From assembly GCF_902809855.1 (NCBI RefSeq), contig NZ_CADDWJ010000002.1, positions 620,001 through 684,000 on the forward strand: 64,000 bases of DNA, given 5' to 3'. The notes below the pieces were generated by a model. That model had not been told where the DNA came from. It searched no databases and saw only the letters and a program-made list of their open reading frames with translations. The translations under genes and the position numbers were made by a program. Origin of the DNA: Acinetobacter sp. Marseille-Q1618. Its GTDB lineage: Bacteria; Pseudomonadota; Gammaproteobacteria; Pseudomonadales; Moraxellaceae. Each line of letters opens with the position of its first letter. Position 1 is the stretch's first letter. Positions 19,835 to 32,969 of this stretch are shown here, piece by piece.

Positions 19835-19945
19835 TTAATCTTCAGCTTCATCAGGATTTTTAACCAGATGAATGGTTGCGAGAATCAAACCACCCCACAA
19901 CAACACAATCGACAAAATCATCATCATAATTGCAGAAGTATTCAT
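19835..19945 (-). CDS. Small subunit of an NSS-family methionine/alanine importer (36 aa)
   Basis: A 36-residue single-span membrane peptide, MNTSAIMMMILSIVLLWGGL and onward, ending NPDEAED. It belongs to the MetS-like small-subunit family that accompanies NSS transporters (the GGL...L pattern after a hydrophobic run is typical). Its ATG lies one base after the transporter stop codon, with AGGAG inside the end of the transporter gene, so translation is probably coupled. In Corynebacterium the MetP-MetS pair imports methionine and alanine; the substrate here is inferred. Confidence 0.85.
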   Translation of the reverse strand: MNTSAIMMMILSIVLLWGGLILATIHLVKNPDEAED

Positions 19946-19946
19946 C

Positions 19947-21431
19947 TTATTTCTCCTCTGATACTTTGTCTTTCATCATGCTAAATAGTATTGAACCCAG
20001 AACAAAGAATACCAATACCGCACCACCAATCAACCATAAAGTTGATGCAGGATAACCGCCATAACCTTCAGTAATGACTGCTTTAATCGTGAGCAATAAT
20101 GCTACTAATAAAGATAATGGTGTGATGACAGTCAGTAAGAAGTTCCAACCTGTACCCAGTTTAATACTTGAGTAACGGTTTACATGCTCTTGAAGCTGTT
20201 TCATCAATGGACGACGGAACCAAGACACCAAGATGATCGACAACAAACCACCGCCCACAATACCAATGTTATTGGCAAAGTAGTCAATGATGTCTACGAA
20301 AGTAATCGCACTGTGTGTTGAGAATATAATTGTTGAAATTATCGCTGAACCACCACCAATGATACTGACGGCTTTATTTTTAGACCAACCAAACTTATCT
20401 TGGAATGCAGCAATCGGTACTTGTAAAATACTCACCATAGAGGTGATCCCTGCTACAACCAATGAAGCAAAGAATAAGAAACCAAATAAATCACCACCTG
20501 CACCCATACTCGAAATGATTTTCGGGAAGGCAATAAAGGCTAAACCGATCCCGCCAGATACTACGTCTTTTACAGGAACACCTGAGCTTTGCGCCATGAA
20601 TCCAAGCGCTGCAAATACCCCAATTCCCGCCAAGATTTCAAATGATGAGTTAGCTAATGCCACCACAACGCCTGAACCTGTCATATTGGCTTTTTTATTT
20701 AAATACGATGCATAGGTGAGCATGATCCCAAAGCCCACAGACAAAGAAAAGAAAATATGACCAAAGGCAGCTAACCATACTTTATAGTTTGTCATTGCTT
20801 CCCAGTTAGGCGTAAAGAATGCATTTAAACCTTCTGCTGCACCTGGTAAGCGTATTGCTTGAATTACCAAAATCGAGAATAAAATCACCAGTAAAGGCAT
20901 AAAGATTTTATTGGCAAGTTCAACCCCACGACGCACACCGCCATAGAGAATGAACATTACCACTGCCCAGACAATCACTAAACCAAAAAATAAAGTAGGT
21001 ACAAAACCAAACGCTAAGCCATCGCCATTTTGTAAATAGCTTTTAAAGAAAAAGCCTTCAGTATCTGCTCCCCATTGTTGACCAATGGAGTAGAACATAT
21101 AACTGCCTGCCCATGACAAGACACTGGCATAATAAATCCCAATGACCAAAGTCACCATCACTTGCCACCAACCCAGTGATTCAGTATTCATTAATTTTTT
21201 ATATGCGGTCGGTGGTGCTTTGCGGTATTTATGACCTACTGCATAGTCTAAAAACAAAAGTGGTAAACCTGCTGCAAAAATTGCAACCAAGTAAGGCACT
21301 AAAAACGCACCACCACCATTTTCATAAGCAACATAAGGGAATCGCCAAATATTCCCCAAACCTACGGCTGAACCAATAGCCGCTAAGATAAAGCCTGATC
21401 GTGCTGACCAGCTTTCACGATGATCTGACAT
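19947..21431 (-). CDS. NSS-family sodium-dependent amino-acid transporter (MetP-like large subunit)
   Basis: An inner-membrane sodium symporter of the LeuT fold, 494 residues with about 12 membrane spans. The N-terminus carries the family signature in TM1 (SGFILAAIGSAVGLGNIWRF), where the Na+ and substrate sites lie. The downstream 36-aa subunit places it in the methionine/alanine importer branch and not among the stand-alone NSS transporters. The start is set by AGG upstream of ATG 21431 and by the distance to the signature. Convergent with rsmB across a shared terminator. Confidence 0.9.
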   Translation of the reverse strand: MSDHRESWSARSGFILAAIGSAVGLGNIWRFPYVAYENGGGAFLVPYLVAIFAAGLPLLFLDYAVGHKYRKAPPTAYKKLMNTESLGWWQVMVTLVIGIYYASVLSWAGSYMFYSIGQQWGADTEGFFFKSYLQNGDGLAFGFVPTLFFGLVIVWAVVMFILYGGVRRGVELANKIFMPLLVILFSILVIQAIRLPGAAEGLNAFFTPNWEAMTNYKVWLAAFGHIFFSLSVGFGIMLTYASYLNKKANMTGSGVVVALANSSFEILAGIGVFAALGFMAQSSGVPVKDVVSGGIGLAFIAFPKIISSMGAGGDLFGFLFFASLVVAGITSMVSILQVPIAAFQDKFGWSKNKAVSIIGGGSAIISTIIFSTHSAITFVDIIDYFANNIGIVGGGLLSIILVSWFRRPLMKQLQEHVNRYSSIKLGTGWNFLLTVITPLSLLVALLLTIKAVITEGYGGYPASTLWLIGGAVLVFFVLGSILFSMMKDKVSEEK

Positions 21432-21767
21432 AAAAAATACCTAAAATTCGTGGGCTCTCCATTGCCGCATATTGTCTTTATCGTGTGCTTGCAAAAAAGA
21501 GTCCAATTCCTAAATTCTTTGTTGTTTGAATAAAACAGCACCTTGTGAGCACTTTGTTGTTATCTCAAACCAACACTTTGTCGCGATTCCTTGCTTAAAG
21601 TAAATCTTAAAAAATGTTGTTTAATGGCGCAACAATACCTGTTTTCCTTGCCTTTTACTGTAATTTCTACACAAAATTTAACTTGATAATGAACTTTTTT
21701 TATTAATTGATTATTTTTTTATCCCTTTTCCTCCTTTTTTATCCTCGTCCATGGCAATGCATCGGTT
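21432..21767. other. Intergenic region upstream of the NSS transporter
   Basis: 336 bp, A+T-rich. It should contain the transporter promoter on the minus strand and the 3' flank of the DUF1287 gene's neighbourhood. A TGTTG...CAACA inverted repeat near 21615-21635 is the only structure seen. No gene recognised. Confidence 0.4.
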
Positions 21768-22361
21768 TCACTTTACATGGTTCGGAATGCGATAATGCCC
21801 TGTAATTTTATATTCATGCAAAATATCATTTTCTCGAGTGCCTTGCCCAATATTATGAATAATTAATGGCGTTTTGGAGATGAGTGTGGTTTTATCAGAC
21901 ACTATCCCGATATGCACCAGACCTTTGCCCAAGTCCCATGTGACAATATCCCCTGCCCGATAATTTTGGTCTTGGACTGCATAACCTTGACGTTGAAAAT
22001 ACGTCATGATGTTCGGCACTCGGCGATGATCAATATTTTTATCGGTAGCTTTTAAACCCCATTTTTTTGGATACTTGGAGAAATTAGCTTTCATGTCCTC
22101 ATGAATACGTTGCTGTAAATCAATGCCTTGGTGGCGTAACGCACGAATGACCACATCAGTGCAAACGCCTTTGATTATGGGGACATCTCCCATTGGATAT
22201 TTCAATTGGGTATAGGCAGGATCGTAATACAGCGTTTTCCAAATCTGAGAGCGTGCATCTTGTACCAGTTTTTGCGGTTGAAATGCCCACAGCCATGTTG
22301 AAAAGCTCAACAAACAAAGTAACGTGAAAGCTTTTAAAATTAATTTTTTCATTCTTTTCAT
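21768..22361 (-). CDS. DUF1287 domain protein, secreted
   Basis: 197 residues with a signal peptide (LILKAFTLLCLLSFSTWLWA). Residues ~30-195 match DUF1287, a family with an NlpC/P60-like Cys-His layout: conserved Cys in GVCTDVVIRAL, GDIVTWDLGKGLVHIGIVSD with the likely catalytic His, and a late HNIGQGT. A periplasmic amidase or peptidase-like role is possible, but the biochemical function of the family is not known to me. Start may be ATG 22361 or 22352; neither has a strong ribosome site. It follows the aldehyde dehydrogenase by 48 bp on the same strand, so cotranscription is possible. Confidence 0.85.
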   Translation of the reverse strand: MKRMKKLILKAFTLLCLLSFSTWLWAFQPQKLVQDARSQIWKTLYYDPAYTQLKYPMGDVPIIKGVCTDVVIRALRHQGIDLQQRIHEDMKANFSKYPKKWGLKATDKNIDHRRVPNIMTYFQRQGYAVQDQNYRAGDIVTWDLGKGLVHIGIVSDKTTLISKTPLIIHNIGQGTRENDILHEYKITGHYRIPNHVK

Positions 22362-22409
22362 ACACCGAAAGAGATAAAGAAATAATGATTTCTTTATCTC
22401 AAATGAATT

Positions 22410-23843
22410 TTATTGCTTAATCACCAATAACCGTTCTTCTTGCATATCACGAATCGCAGACTGAATGCCTTCTCGTCCTAAACCAGAATCCTTCACACCG
22501 CCATAAGGCATATTATCGACACGGAAAGTTGGAATATCGTTGATAATCACACCGCCAACATGCAAATGATCCCATGCATATAACATTTTATTCAGGTTTT
22601 GTGTATAGACACCTGCCTGTAAGCCAAAACGACTCTTATTGATGATGGCAATGCCTTTCTCAAAATCTTTATATTTTTCTAAAATCGCTACAGGGCCAAA
22701 GGCTTCATTTTGATAAATGTCTAAAGATTCATCGACATTTTCCAGTAAAGTCGGTTCAAATAACACACCGTTTAAACTACCGCCACAGAGAATTTTTGCG
22801 CCTTTTTTCTCAGCTTTATCGACCCATTTTTTCAGACGTTGTGCTTCTGACTCTTTGATCATCGGCCCAACCAAAGTCGTATCTAAAGTTGGATCGGCTG
22901 CTCGAATTTTTTTCAATTTCGCAAGCAACTTCTTTTTCAGCTCTGCATAAATATCAGCATGTGCCAAAATACGTTGCACACTGATACACACTTGCCCTGC
23001 ATGTCCATACGCCCCACCGATCAAACGATCGACCAATGCATCGGTAATTTCGGTATCAGGCTCGATCAACACCGCAGCATTGCCACCCAATTCTAAAGTG
23101 ACTTTTTTACGTCCTGCACGTGCTTTCATGTCCCAACCGACCACATCTGAGCCTGTGAAACTTAATAATTTAAAACGATCATCTGTCACTAACACATCAG
23201 CATGTTCACGTGGACATGGCAAAACTGAAAAAGCCGCTTTAGGTAAATCCGTTTCTGCCAAAACTTCAGCAATTTTTAAAGCAGAAATAGGCGTTAAGCT
23301 CGCAGGTTTCAATACAAATGGACAACCTGCGGCAATCGCAGGTGCGATTTTATGTGCGGTTAAATTTAATGGAAAATTAAAAGGACTGATCAATGATACT
23401 GCACCAATCGGTACATGCTGAATCATACTTCGATATGCCGCTGCCGCAGGTGTCACCGCCAAGGACATCAAACGACCATCATCCAACTGTGTCACTGCAT
23501 CTGCTGCAATCTGGAAGGTATTAATTAAACGCTCAACTTCTGCTGCTGCTGCATTTTTCGGTTTTCCACCTTCAATAATCAAAAGTGTGGTTAATTCTTC
23601 TCGAAGTTCATTAAAACGCTTCACACAATGCAAGAGTATTTTTTGCTTTTGAAATGGTTTTAATGCTGCCATTTCCTGTTCAGCCTTAACTGCTGAGCTG
23701 ATCGCTTTCTCTAAGGTTTTTGCATCTGCCAAGGCAACTTTGGCATAAACTTCACCTGTAAACTTATTTTCAACTTCAAGCCACTGCTGTGTTTTTGTGG
23801 CTTTACCCGCTACATATAATGGAAATTCCAACACTGCCATCAT
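22410..23843 (-). CDS. NAD(P)-dependent aldehyde dehydrogenase
   Basis: Oxidises an aldehyde to the acid (or acyl product). 477 residues, the usual ALDH length. Visible motifs are SPFNFPLNLTAHKIAPAIAAG (cofactor-binding region), the general base in LELGGN, the nucleophilic Cys in GHAGQVCISVQRI, and EAFGPVAI near the C-terminus. The branch resembles lactaldehyde, succinate-semialdehyde and phosphonoacetaldehyde-type enzymes; the substrate cannot be read from sequence. Start at ATG 23843 follows an AAAGGGG ribosome site; the next codon is also ATG. Confidence 0.92.
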   Translation of the reverse strand: MMAVLEFPLYVAGKATKTQQWLEVENKFTGEVYAKVALADAKTLEKAISSAVKAEQEMAALKPFQKQKILLHCVKRFNELREELTTLLIIEGGKPKNAAAAEVERLINTFQIAADAVTQLDDGRLMSLAVTPAAAAYRSMIQHVPIGAVSLISPFNFPLNLTAHKIAPAIAAGCPFVLKPASLTPISALKIAEVLAETDLPKAAFSVLPCPREHADVLVTDDRFKLLSFTGSDVVGWDMKARAGRKKVTLELGGNAAVLIEPDTEITDALVDRLIGGAYGHAGQVCISVQRILAHADIYAELKKKLLAKLKKIRAADPTLDTTLVGPMIKESEAQRLKKWVDKAEKKGAKILCGGSLNGVLFEPTLLENVDESLDIYQNEAFGPVAILEKYKDFEKGIAIINKSRFGLQAGVYTQNLNKMLYAWDHLHVGGVIINDIPTFRVDNMPYGGVKDSGLGREGIQSAIRDMQEERLLVIKQ

Positions 23844-23975
23844 TTATCCCCTTTCATTTATTCTGATAATGCAAAATCATTTAAACCTCTATATCATGCC
23901 CTCAGTTCGCACAACTATGAAATGTATTTAAGTAACAATCTGCCCCAAAATACATATTTTCAGCCAGAGGATCAT

Positions 23976-24659
23976 ATGAAGTTAAAACAATTACCTATTT
24001 TTGTTGCTATATTAGGATTAAGCTCATTTGCCCAAGCCGACTTTATCGGCTTAAAAGGTGATATCAGCTATTGGAATGTGGATGGCAAAGCAAATATTGA
24101 TGAAAAAAATTTAGCAGACCAAGATTTAGATCGTAAAGGTACTGTGCAAGTTTCTGCTGCTTTTGAACACCCTGTTCCAATTCTTCCAAATGTCAAAGTG
24201 AAATATACAAATCTAGACACAGAGACAGATCGTAATGAATTAAGCAAAACAGATATAAATTTAGATCATACAGATCTCATTTTATATTATGAAATTTTGG
24301 ACAATATCATCAAAGCAGATATTGGTGTGGGTGCGACCCGTTTAAATGGTGATGTAAAACAATTTGGTACATCTGTGGATGTAGATGAATATTCACCTAT
24401 TATTTATGCAGAAGTTGGTGGAAAGCTACCATTTACAGGCTTAAGCGCAAAAGCTGAAGCGACTTATACCAATGTCAATGATGTCAAAATCACAGATGCT
24501 CAAGCAGAAGTACAATATAACTTCGTACAAAGCATGTTATTAGATTTGGGCGCAAAAGTTGGTTATCGTGTTATGAATATTGAACTAGATGACATAGATA
24601 AACGAGATATGAAGTTTGAGTTCAAAGGTCCATATATCGGTTTAGATGCACATTTCTAA
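23976..24659 (+). CDS. TIGR04219-type outer-membrane beta-barrel protein
   Basis: 227 residues with a signal peptide (MKLKQLPIFVAILGLSSFAQA). The mature part begins DFIGLKGDISYWNVDG and has the alternating amphipathic strands and terminal aromatic residue (GLDAHF) of a small outer-membrane barrel. It resembles the TIGR04219 family, whose function is unknown. I chose ATG 23976 because AGAGGA sits 6 nt upstream and the signal peptide begins there; an upstream in-frame start at 23922 lacks both. A terminator follows at once. Confidence 0.85.
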   Translation: MKLKQLPIFVAILGLSSFAQADFIGLKGDISYWNVDGKANIDEKNLADQDLDRKGTVQVSAAFEHPVPILPNVKVKYTNLDTETDRNELSKTDINLDHTDLILYYEILDNIIKADIGVGATRLNGDVKQFGTSVDVDEYSPIIYAEVGGKLPFTGLSAKAEATYTNVNDVKITDAQAEVQYNFVQSMLLDLGAKVGYRVMNIELDDIDKRDMKFEFKGPYIGLDAHF

Positions 24660-24683
24660 GCGTTTCATATACTAAAGCAAAAT

Positions 24684-24711
24684 AAAAGCAGATCTTATGG
24701 TCTGCTTTTTT
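24684..24711 (+). terminator. Rho-independent terminator of the outer-membrane protein gene
   Basis: Stem AGCAGATC / GGTCTGCT (one G-U pair) followed by TTTTTT, 25 bp after the stop codon. Confidence 0.85.
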
Positions 24712-24720
24712 ATGACACTT

Positions 24721-24738
24721 TGTAGGAAATAACCTACA
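24721..24738. promoter_or_regulatory. GacA-type upstream activating sequence
   Basis: TGTAGG-N6-CCTACA is a perfect 18-bp palindrome matching the GacA/UvrY operator form TGTAAG-N6-CTTACA, with one symmetric substitution. Its centre lies about 65-70 bp upstream of the probable start of the small RNA, close to the spacing known for rsmY and rsmZ in pseudomonads. Recognition by GacA is inferred. Confidence 0.7.
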
Positions 24739-24794
24739 TAAATTACAGGAAATATCGTCTAGTGAAGTTTTTAAAAATTGCCTATTCTATAGAC

Positions 24795-24927
24795 ATAGGG
24801 AACAGGAAGTTTCCCAGACACAAAACAACAATAATCGGTCTGAGCATCAGGAACGTGAGATTAGACAGGAGTCAAATCTAACTAACCAATACAAAGCAAC
24901 CCCGTCAGGATGATGGGGTTTCTTTTT
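24795..24927 (+). ncRNA. Candidate RsmY/RsmZ/CsrB-like small RNA that would sequester CsrA/RsmA
   Basis: About 130 nt between two genes, with a -10-like TATTCT at 24783-24788 and a terminal hairpin plus T-run. It holds four AGGA motifs. Three are displayed in hairpin loops: GGGAA-CAGGAAGT-TTCCC (24798-24815); AGATT-A-GAC-AGGA-GTC-A-AATCT (24858-24879), with AGGA as the tetraloop; and the terminator stem AACCCC...GGGGTT (24898-24920), whose loop is AGGAT. The fourth (24849-24852) is in weakly paired sequence. GGA in hairpin loops is the CsrA/RsmA recognition element, and the GacA-type site upstream fits the Gac-Rsm pathway. Function is inferred; no similarity search was possible. Confidence 0.72.
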
Positions 24928-24937
24928 ATCTTTTTTA

Positions 24938-25252
24938 TCATAATAGAGTTTTTAAATACGCAACTATCTCTTGATTTTCAGCCATTTCTGCAAGCGCCAA
25001 AGCAGTATATTGTGATTTATAGTGGAGATCTGCACCTTGCTCAATTAAGAGTTTTACAACATCTAAATGATCATTTTCAGCAGCAGCTTGCAATGCGCTA
25101 TAACCTTCTTCATCTGTGGTATTTGCATCTGCACCACCAGCAAGACACTTTTTGACTTGCTCCAAATCACCTAAAGATGACCAATAAACAAGTTCAGGAA
25201 GATGTAATTCTTCATCATCTTCAGGGATTTGGGAAAATGAATTTAATTCCAT
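24938..25252 (-). CDS. Small ankyrin-repeat protein
   Basis: 104 residues. Two to three ankyrin repeats are visible at ~30-95 (GGADANTTDEEGYSALQAAAE, then DHLDVVKLLIEQGADLHYKS). There is no signal peptide or membrane span, so it is probably cytosolic, acting through protein contacts. The acidic N-terminus (QIPEDDEELHLPE) is outside the repeats. Start ATG 25252 has a modest GAG upstream. The partner is unknown. Confidence 0.8.
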   Translation of the reverse strand: MELNSFSQIPEDDEELHLPELVYWSSLGDLEQVKKCLAGGADANTTDEEGYSALQAAAENDHLDVVKLLIEQGADLHYKSQYTALALAEMAENQEIVAYLKTLL

Positions 25253-25413
25253 TATGGCAACTCAATGATAAGATTTTTTATATTATGTATTTGTTAAACT
25301 CAGATCAACATTAAAATTTTGTTGCAACTCTAAGATTCTGTAAAAATTCAATCTATAAAACATCTTATAAATAAAAAACTATTTTTTAAATTCTCTAAAA
25401 CCAAATCTAAAAA

Positions 25414-25441
25414 TTAAAAAGCCTCCAATATATGGAGGCTC
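25414..25441 (-). terminator. Rho-independent terminator of the MFS gene
   Basis: On the minus strand, AGCCTCCATA / TATTGGAGGCT followed by TTTTT, 16 bp after the stop codon. Confidence 0.88.
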
Positions 25442-25456
25442 TAAAGGTCAGCTCAA

Positions 25457-26806
25457 TTAAGCTTTTGCAGCAACACCTGAACTTGCACCTATTTTTTCAG
25501 ATTCATCATCATTCATAATTAAAGCCACAGCGATAGCTGTAATTAACACAGGTAATCCAACTGCAATAAAATTAAAATGCGCAGGTAGGTTCATTCCCAA
25601 CAAACCACCAATTAAAATTGGTCCAACAATTGCGCCCATACGACCAATCGCTGAAGACCAGCCAATCCCTGTTGAGCGAATCGCAAGTGGATAATATTGC
25701 GCAACATAACTATATAGCAACATTTGTGAGCCAATCGACGCTGCACCTGCCAAAAATACTAAAATGTATAACAGGAATTGATTTGATTGGAAGCCCATTA
25801 AGCTCATTACAATCGCGCCTACAATACCTAAACACATTAAAACAGGTTTTAAATGAAAACGATCTGCTAAAACGCCACCACCCACAATGCCTACAACCGC
25901 ACCAACATTCATGACCATCATAAACATGAGGCTGTTATCCATTGAATAACCTGCTGCCATCATTAATTTCGGCAACCAACTACTTAATGCATACATGGTT
26001 AATAAACATGTGAAAAATGCTAACCAAAATAAAAGCGTATTTGTTGCTCGCCCACGACGGAACAAACTCACCACATTTGCCGCTTCAGGTACTTCAACTT
26101 TAGGTAAAGTAAAAGTTGTATTTTCTGTTAAGGTTAAGTTTGGAGCCAAACGACGTACAATAGTTCTGGCTTTTTCCTGTTTATTTTCTTTCACTATAAA
26201 TGCCAAAGATTCAGGTAAAAATTTCCAAATCACAGGCAATAAAAATAAAGGAATGCCTGCAATAAAAAACATGATTTGCCAACCAAAACTTGGAGTAAAC
26301 CATGCACCCAATAATGCAGCCATGACCCCACCCACAGCATAGCCACTAAACATAGTAGTAACTAATGTGCTACGCATTTTCATCGGGGCATATTCAGAAG
26401 TTAGCGCAACGAGGTTCGGCATTACCCCACCAATTCCTAAACCTGCTAAAAAGCGTAAAATTGCAAATTCAGTCGGATTAGAAGCAAAACCACCCGCAAA
26501 AGTAAGACCACTAAATAACACAATACAAATCATAATGACTTTTTTACGACCGATTTTATCAGCCAAAGAGCCAAAAAACATCGCACCAAACATCATACCT
26601 GCAAGTGCTGTACTTGCCAGCATACCTGCTTGTACTGCAGATAATCCCCAATCTTGCATTAAAAGAGGTAACACCACCCCATTAATTGCTAAATCATAGC
26701 CATCAAATAAAATAATCAATAAGCACCAAGCCACTACATTGAAGTGAAACGAGGTGAATTTCGCCTTATCGACTACAGAATTAATATCTACGTTTTCCAT
26801 TGTCAT
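25457..26806 (-). CDS. MFS transporter, aromatic acid:H+ symporter (AAHS) family
   Basis: An inner-membrane proton symporter, 449 residues and 12 predicted spans. AAHS signatures are DGYDLAINGVVLPLL in TM1 and GSLADKIGRKKV in the TM2-3 loop (MFS motif A), plus LPESLAF mid-protein. Relatives PcaK, BenK and VanK import protocatechuate, benzoate or vanillate; no catabolic genes lie nearby, so the substrate is open. ATG 26806 is preferred because GGGAG lies 9 nt upstream; another in-frame ATG is at 26836. A terminator follows. Confidence 0.9.
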   Translation of the reverse strand: MTMENVDINSVVDKAKFTSFHFNVVAWCLLIILFDGYDLAINGVVLPLLMQDWGLSAVQAGMLASTALAGMMFGAMFFGSLADKIGRKKVIMICIVLFSGLTFAGGFASNPTEFAILRFLAGLGIGGVMPNLVALTSEYAPMKMRSTLVTTMFSGYAVGGVMAALLGAWFTPSFGWQIMFFIAGIPLFLLPVIWKFLPESLAFIVKENKQEKARTIVRRLAPNLTLTENTTFTLPKVEVPEAANVVSLFRRGRATNTLLFWLAFFTCLLTMYALSSWLPKLMMAAGYSMDNSLMFMMVMNVGAVVGIVGGGVLADRFHLKPVLMCLGIVGAIVMSLMGFQSNQFLLYILVFLAGAASIGSQMLLYSYVAQYYPLAIRSTGIGWSSAIGRMGAIVGPILIGGLLGMNLPAHFNFIAVGLPVLITAIAVALIMNDDESEKIGASSGVAAKA

Positions 26807-27120
26807 CGTTCTCATCTCCCATGAGTACTTGTCCAAAATTTCACATGAATTTTTTAGTAAAATTCAAAGTTGGCGAAATATACATAAGCCTATTTTTATG
26901 GACAATTAGACATAGGGATAATAAAATTTTATAGACATATAAAATACATAAATAAATGATTTTAATATTTAATTTTGAATATATAGATTAGTTAAAATCA
27001 GTTAGAGATTTTCTATTTTTATTCTTAACTAACTTCATATTTGATTTATTTCTATAATATTTATCTATTATTTTCTCTAACTTTTTACTCTATTTTTCTA
27101 ATTTTATCTTTCTCTTTTGC
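26807..27120. other. AT-rich spacer between MFS gene and rRNA operon terminator
   Basis: About 310 bp, roughly 80% A+T, dominated by homopolymeric A and T stretches. It should contain the MFS promoter on the minus strand. No gene or clear structure seen. Confidence 0.4.
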
Positions 27121-27122
27121 AT

Positions 27123-27160
27123 AAAAAAATCCCCCTGCGCTATAAGCATCAGAGGGATTT
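27123..27160 (-). terminator. rRNA operon terminator
   Basis: On the minus strand, AAATCCCTCTG pairs with CAGGGGGATTT (one mismatch), followed by a run of seven T. It lies just after the 5S rRNA 3' end. Confidence 0.9.
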
Positions 27161-27168
27161 GAATAATG

Positions 27169-27283
27169 AGCTGGCGATGACTTACTCTCACATGGGTAAC
27201 CCCACACTACCATCAGCGCTAAGAGGTTTCACTTCTGAGTTCGGGAAGGGATCAGGTGGTTCACTCTTGCTATTGTCGCCAGC
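27169..27283 (-). rRNA. rrf: 5S ribosomal RNA
   Basis: About 115 nt. The ends pair (GCTGGCGA... with ...TCGCCAGC). The internal segment CCCGAACTCAGAAGTGAAAC is the conserved 5S core. Last gene of the operon. Ends are estimated from the terminal stem. Confidence 0.95.
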
Positions 27284-27470
27284 ACAACTGTTTATGGATA
27301 CTTGCTTAGTCTTACTTGTTTGCTAAGGTTTTTTCCAAAAGAGTTATTAACAGAATTTAATTTGAGCGAAATTGTATGTTCAAGCGTTATCTGAATCAAG
27401 TATTTTTAGATCATTTGATCTTTAATGAATCAATTAAGCTTTATACAACAACTGTTTGGGTGTTGTATAG

Positions 27471-30358
<2,888 letters not shown>

Positions 30359-30737
30359 TATACAACCCCAAACAGTCGTTAACCCCTACAAGTAGGATTA
30401 AGACAATTAAGTAAATAATAAATTATTTATTTAATTTACAGTTCGAAGTACTGTGTATCTAAACACTGTACAGCTTCAATTAGATTCATATACCAAAACG
30501 CTTGATTCAGTTTTATCGCTAGTTACTCATTTCATTTAACTTTCACAATTGCTTGCTAAGTTAACTAAAACGAGTATGAACAATTTATTTCAACTCAAAT
30601 ATATTCTGTTAATGATTAACTACCGCCTCGTCAGCAAGTAGTAAACTGTGATAAATCACAGAAATTAATCAATTCAATTTTCATCAAATTCATTAATTTC
30701 TATAATCTATTATTTAGCCCGTACTCTTTAAAGTACA
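30359..30737 (-). other. Internal transcribed spacer between tRNA-Ala and 23S rRNA
   Basis: About 380 bp of A+T-rich transcribed spacer. Next to 23S it holds one half of the 23S processing stem. A short hairpin-forming stretch (GTGATAAATCAC, near 30649-30660) resembles one in the 16S leader. No additional tRNA is present. Confidence 0.8.
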
Positions 30738-30813
30738 TGGTGGAGACTAGGAGAGTCGAACTCCTGACCTCCTGCGTGCAAAGCAGGCGCTCTACCAACT
30801 AAGCTAAGTCCCC
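30738..30813 (-). tRNA. tRNA-Ala (anticodon TGC)
   Basis: 76 nt on the minus strand with encoded CCA. It begins GGGGACTTAGC, the anticodon loop reads CTTTGCACG with TGC, and the T-arm is GGAGTTCGACTCTCC. Standard partner of tRNA-Ile in the 16S-23S spacer. Confidence 0.98.
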
Positions 30814-30859
30814 AGTTAAGATCTTAATGTATTCTGCTTTTCTGCACTCTTATCAGTAG

Positions 30860-30936
<77 letters not shown>

Positions 30937-30994
30937 TCAGATACATCAATGAAGAACAACTTGTTGTGGATTCTTACCAATCGTCAATCTTTCG

Positions 30995-32533
<1,539 letters not shown>

Positions 32534-32800
32534 AAAATCATTTGTGCCTTTATTAAAGAATAAGACACCAATTCTGGCTCATCAATTACTGACAAATTCT
32601 CTCAAATAAACTTCGAGTAATTTAAACCAATCAATCAATGATAATTATTTCGATTAATCAATCAGTAAAAATCCACACAAGTTGTTCTTCATATTCTCTT
32701 AATGAATTATTTATCACCTCGTCAGTGATAAATAAAACGCAATAAACATTTAACAACTTAACCCGTTAAGCTAAGTTCGTTTGCTGTATCGCGTTGGGAT
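32534..32800 (-). other. rRNA operon leader
   Basis: About 265 bp of transcribed leader. It holds one arm of the 16S processing stem (32671-32690) and a hairpin TTTATCAC-N7-GTGATAAA near 32709-32731. No gene. Confidence 0.7.
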
Positions 32801-32805
32801 GAGCT

Positions 32806-32835
32806 CATTATAGGGCAATTTCTTACCTATGCAAG
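32806..32835 (-). promoter_or_regulatory. rRNA operon promoter
   Basis: On the minus strand, TTGCAT (32834-32829), a 16-bp spacer, then a perfect TATAAT (32812-32807), followed by a short GC-containing stretch (GAGCTCATCCC) near the start point as expected of a stringently controlled rRNA promoter. It is the only strong promoter in the upstream gap. Confidence 0.8.
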
Positions 32836-32924
32836 TGCTTTTAACTGATTGTTTTATTGAGTGTCTTTTTTTTATGCACCAATATGATGCAATTTCATAC
32901 TATTTTAAACATAAGTTTTTAATT

Positions 32925-32961
32925 ATAAAGCAGAAATATTAATAAAATATTTCTGCTTTAT
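32925..32961. terminator. Bidirectional hairpin terminator near the peptidyl-prolyl isomerase gene
   Basis: ATAAAGCAGAAATATT / AATATTTCTGCTTTAT, a long perfect stem with A/T-rich flanks, 9 bp after the isomerase stop codon. Confidence 0.8.
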
Positions 32962-32969
32962 TTTTAGAT

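Noticed and set aside
23201..23222. GTTCACGTGGAC in the aldehyde dehydrogenase gene as a further parS site
   Set aside because: The palindrome is 14 bp with arms out of register with the 16-bp consensus. Other CACGTG sites (44951, 45071, 50456, 55606, 58491) also lack the TGTTNC/GNAACA arms.
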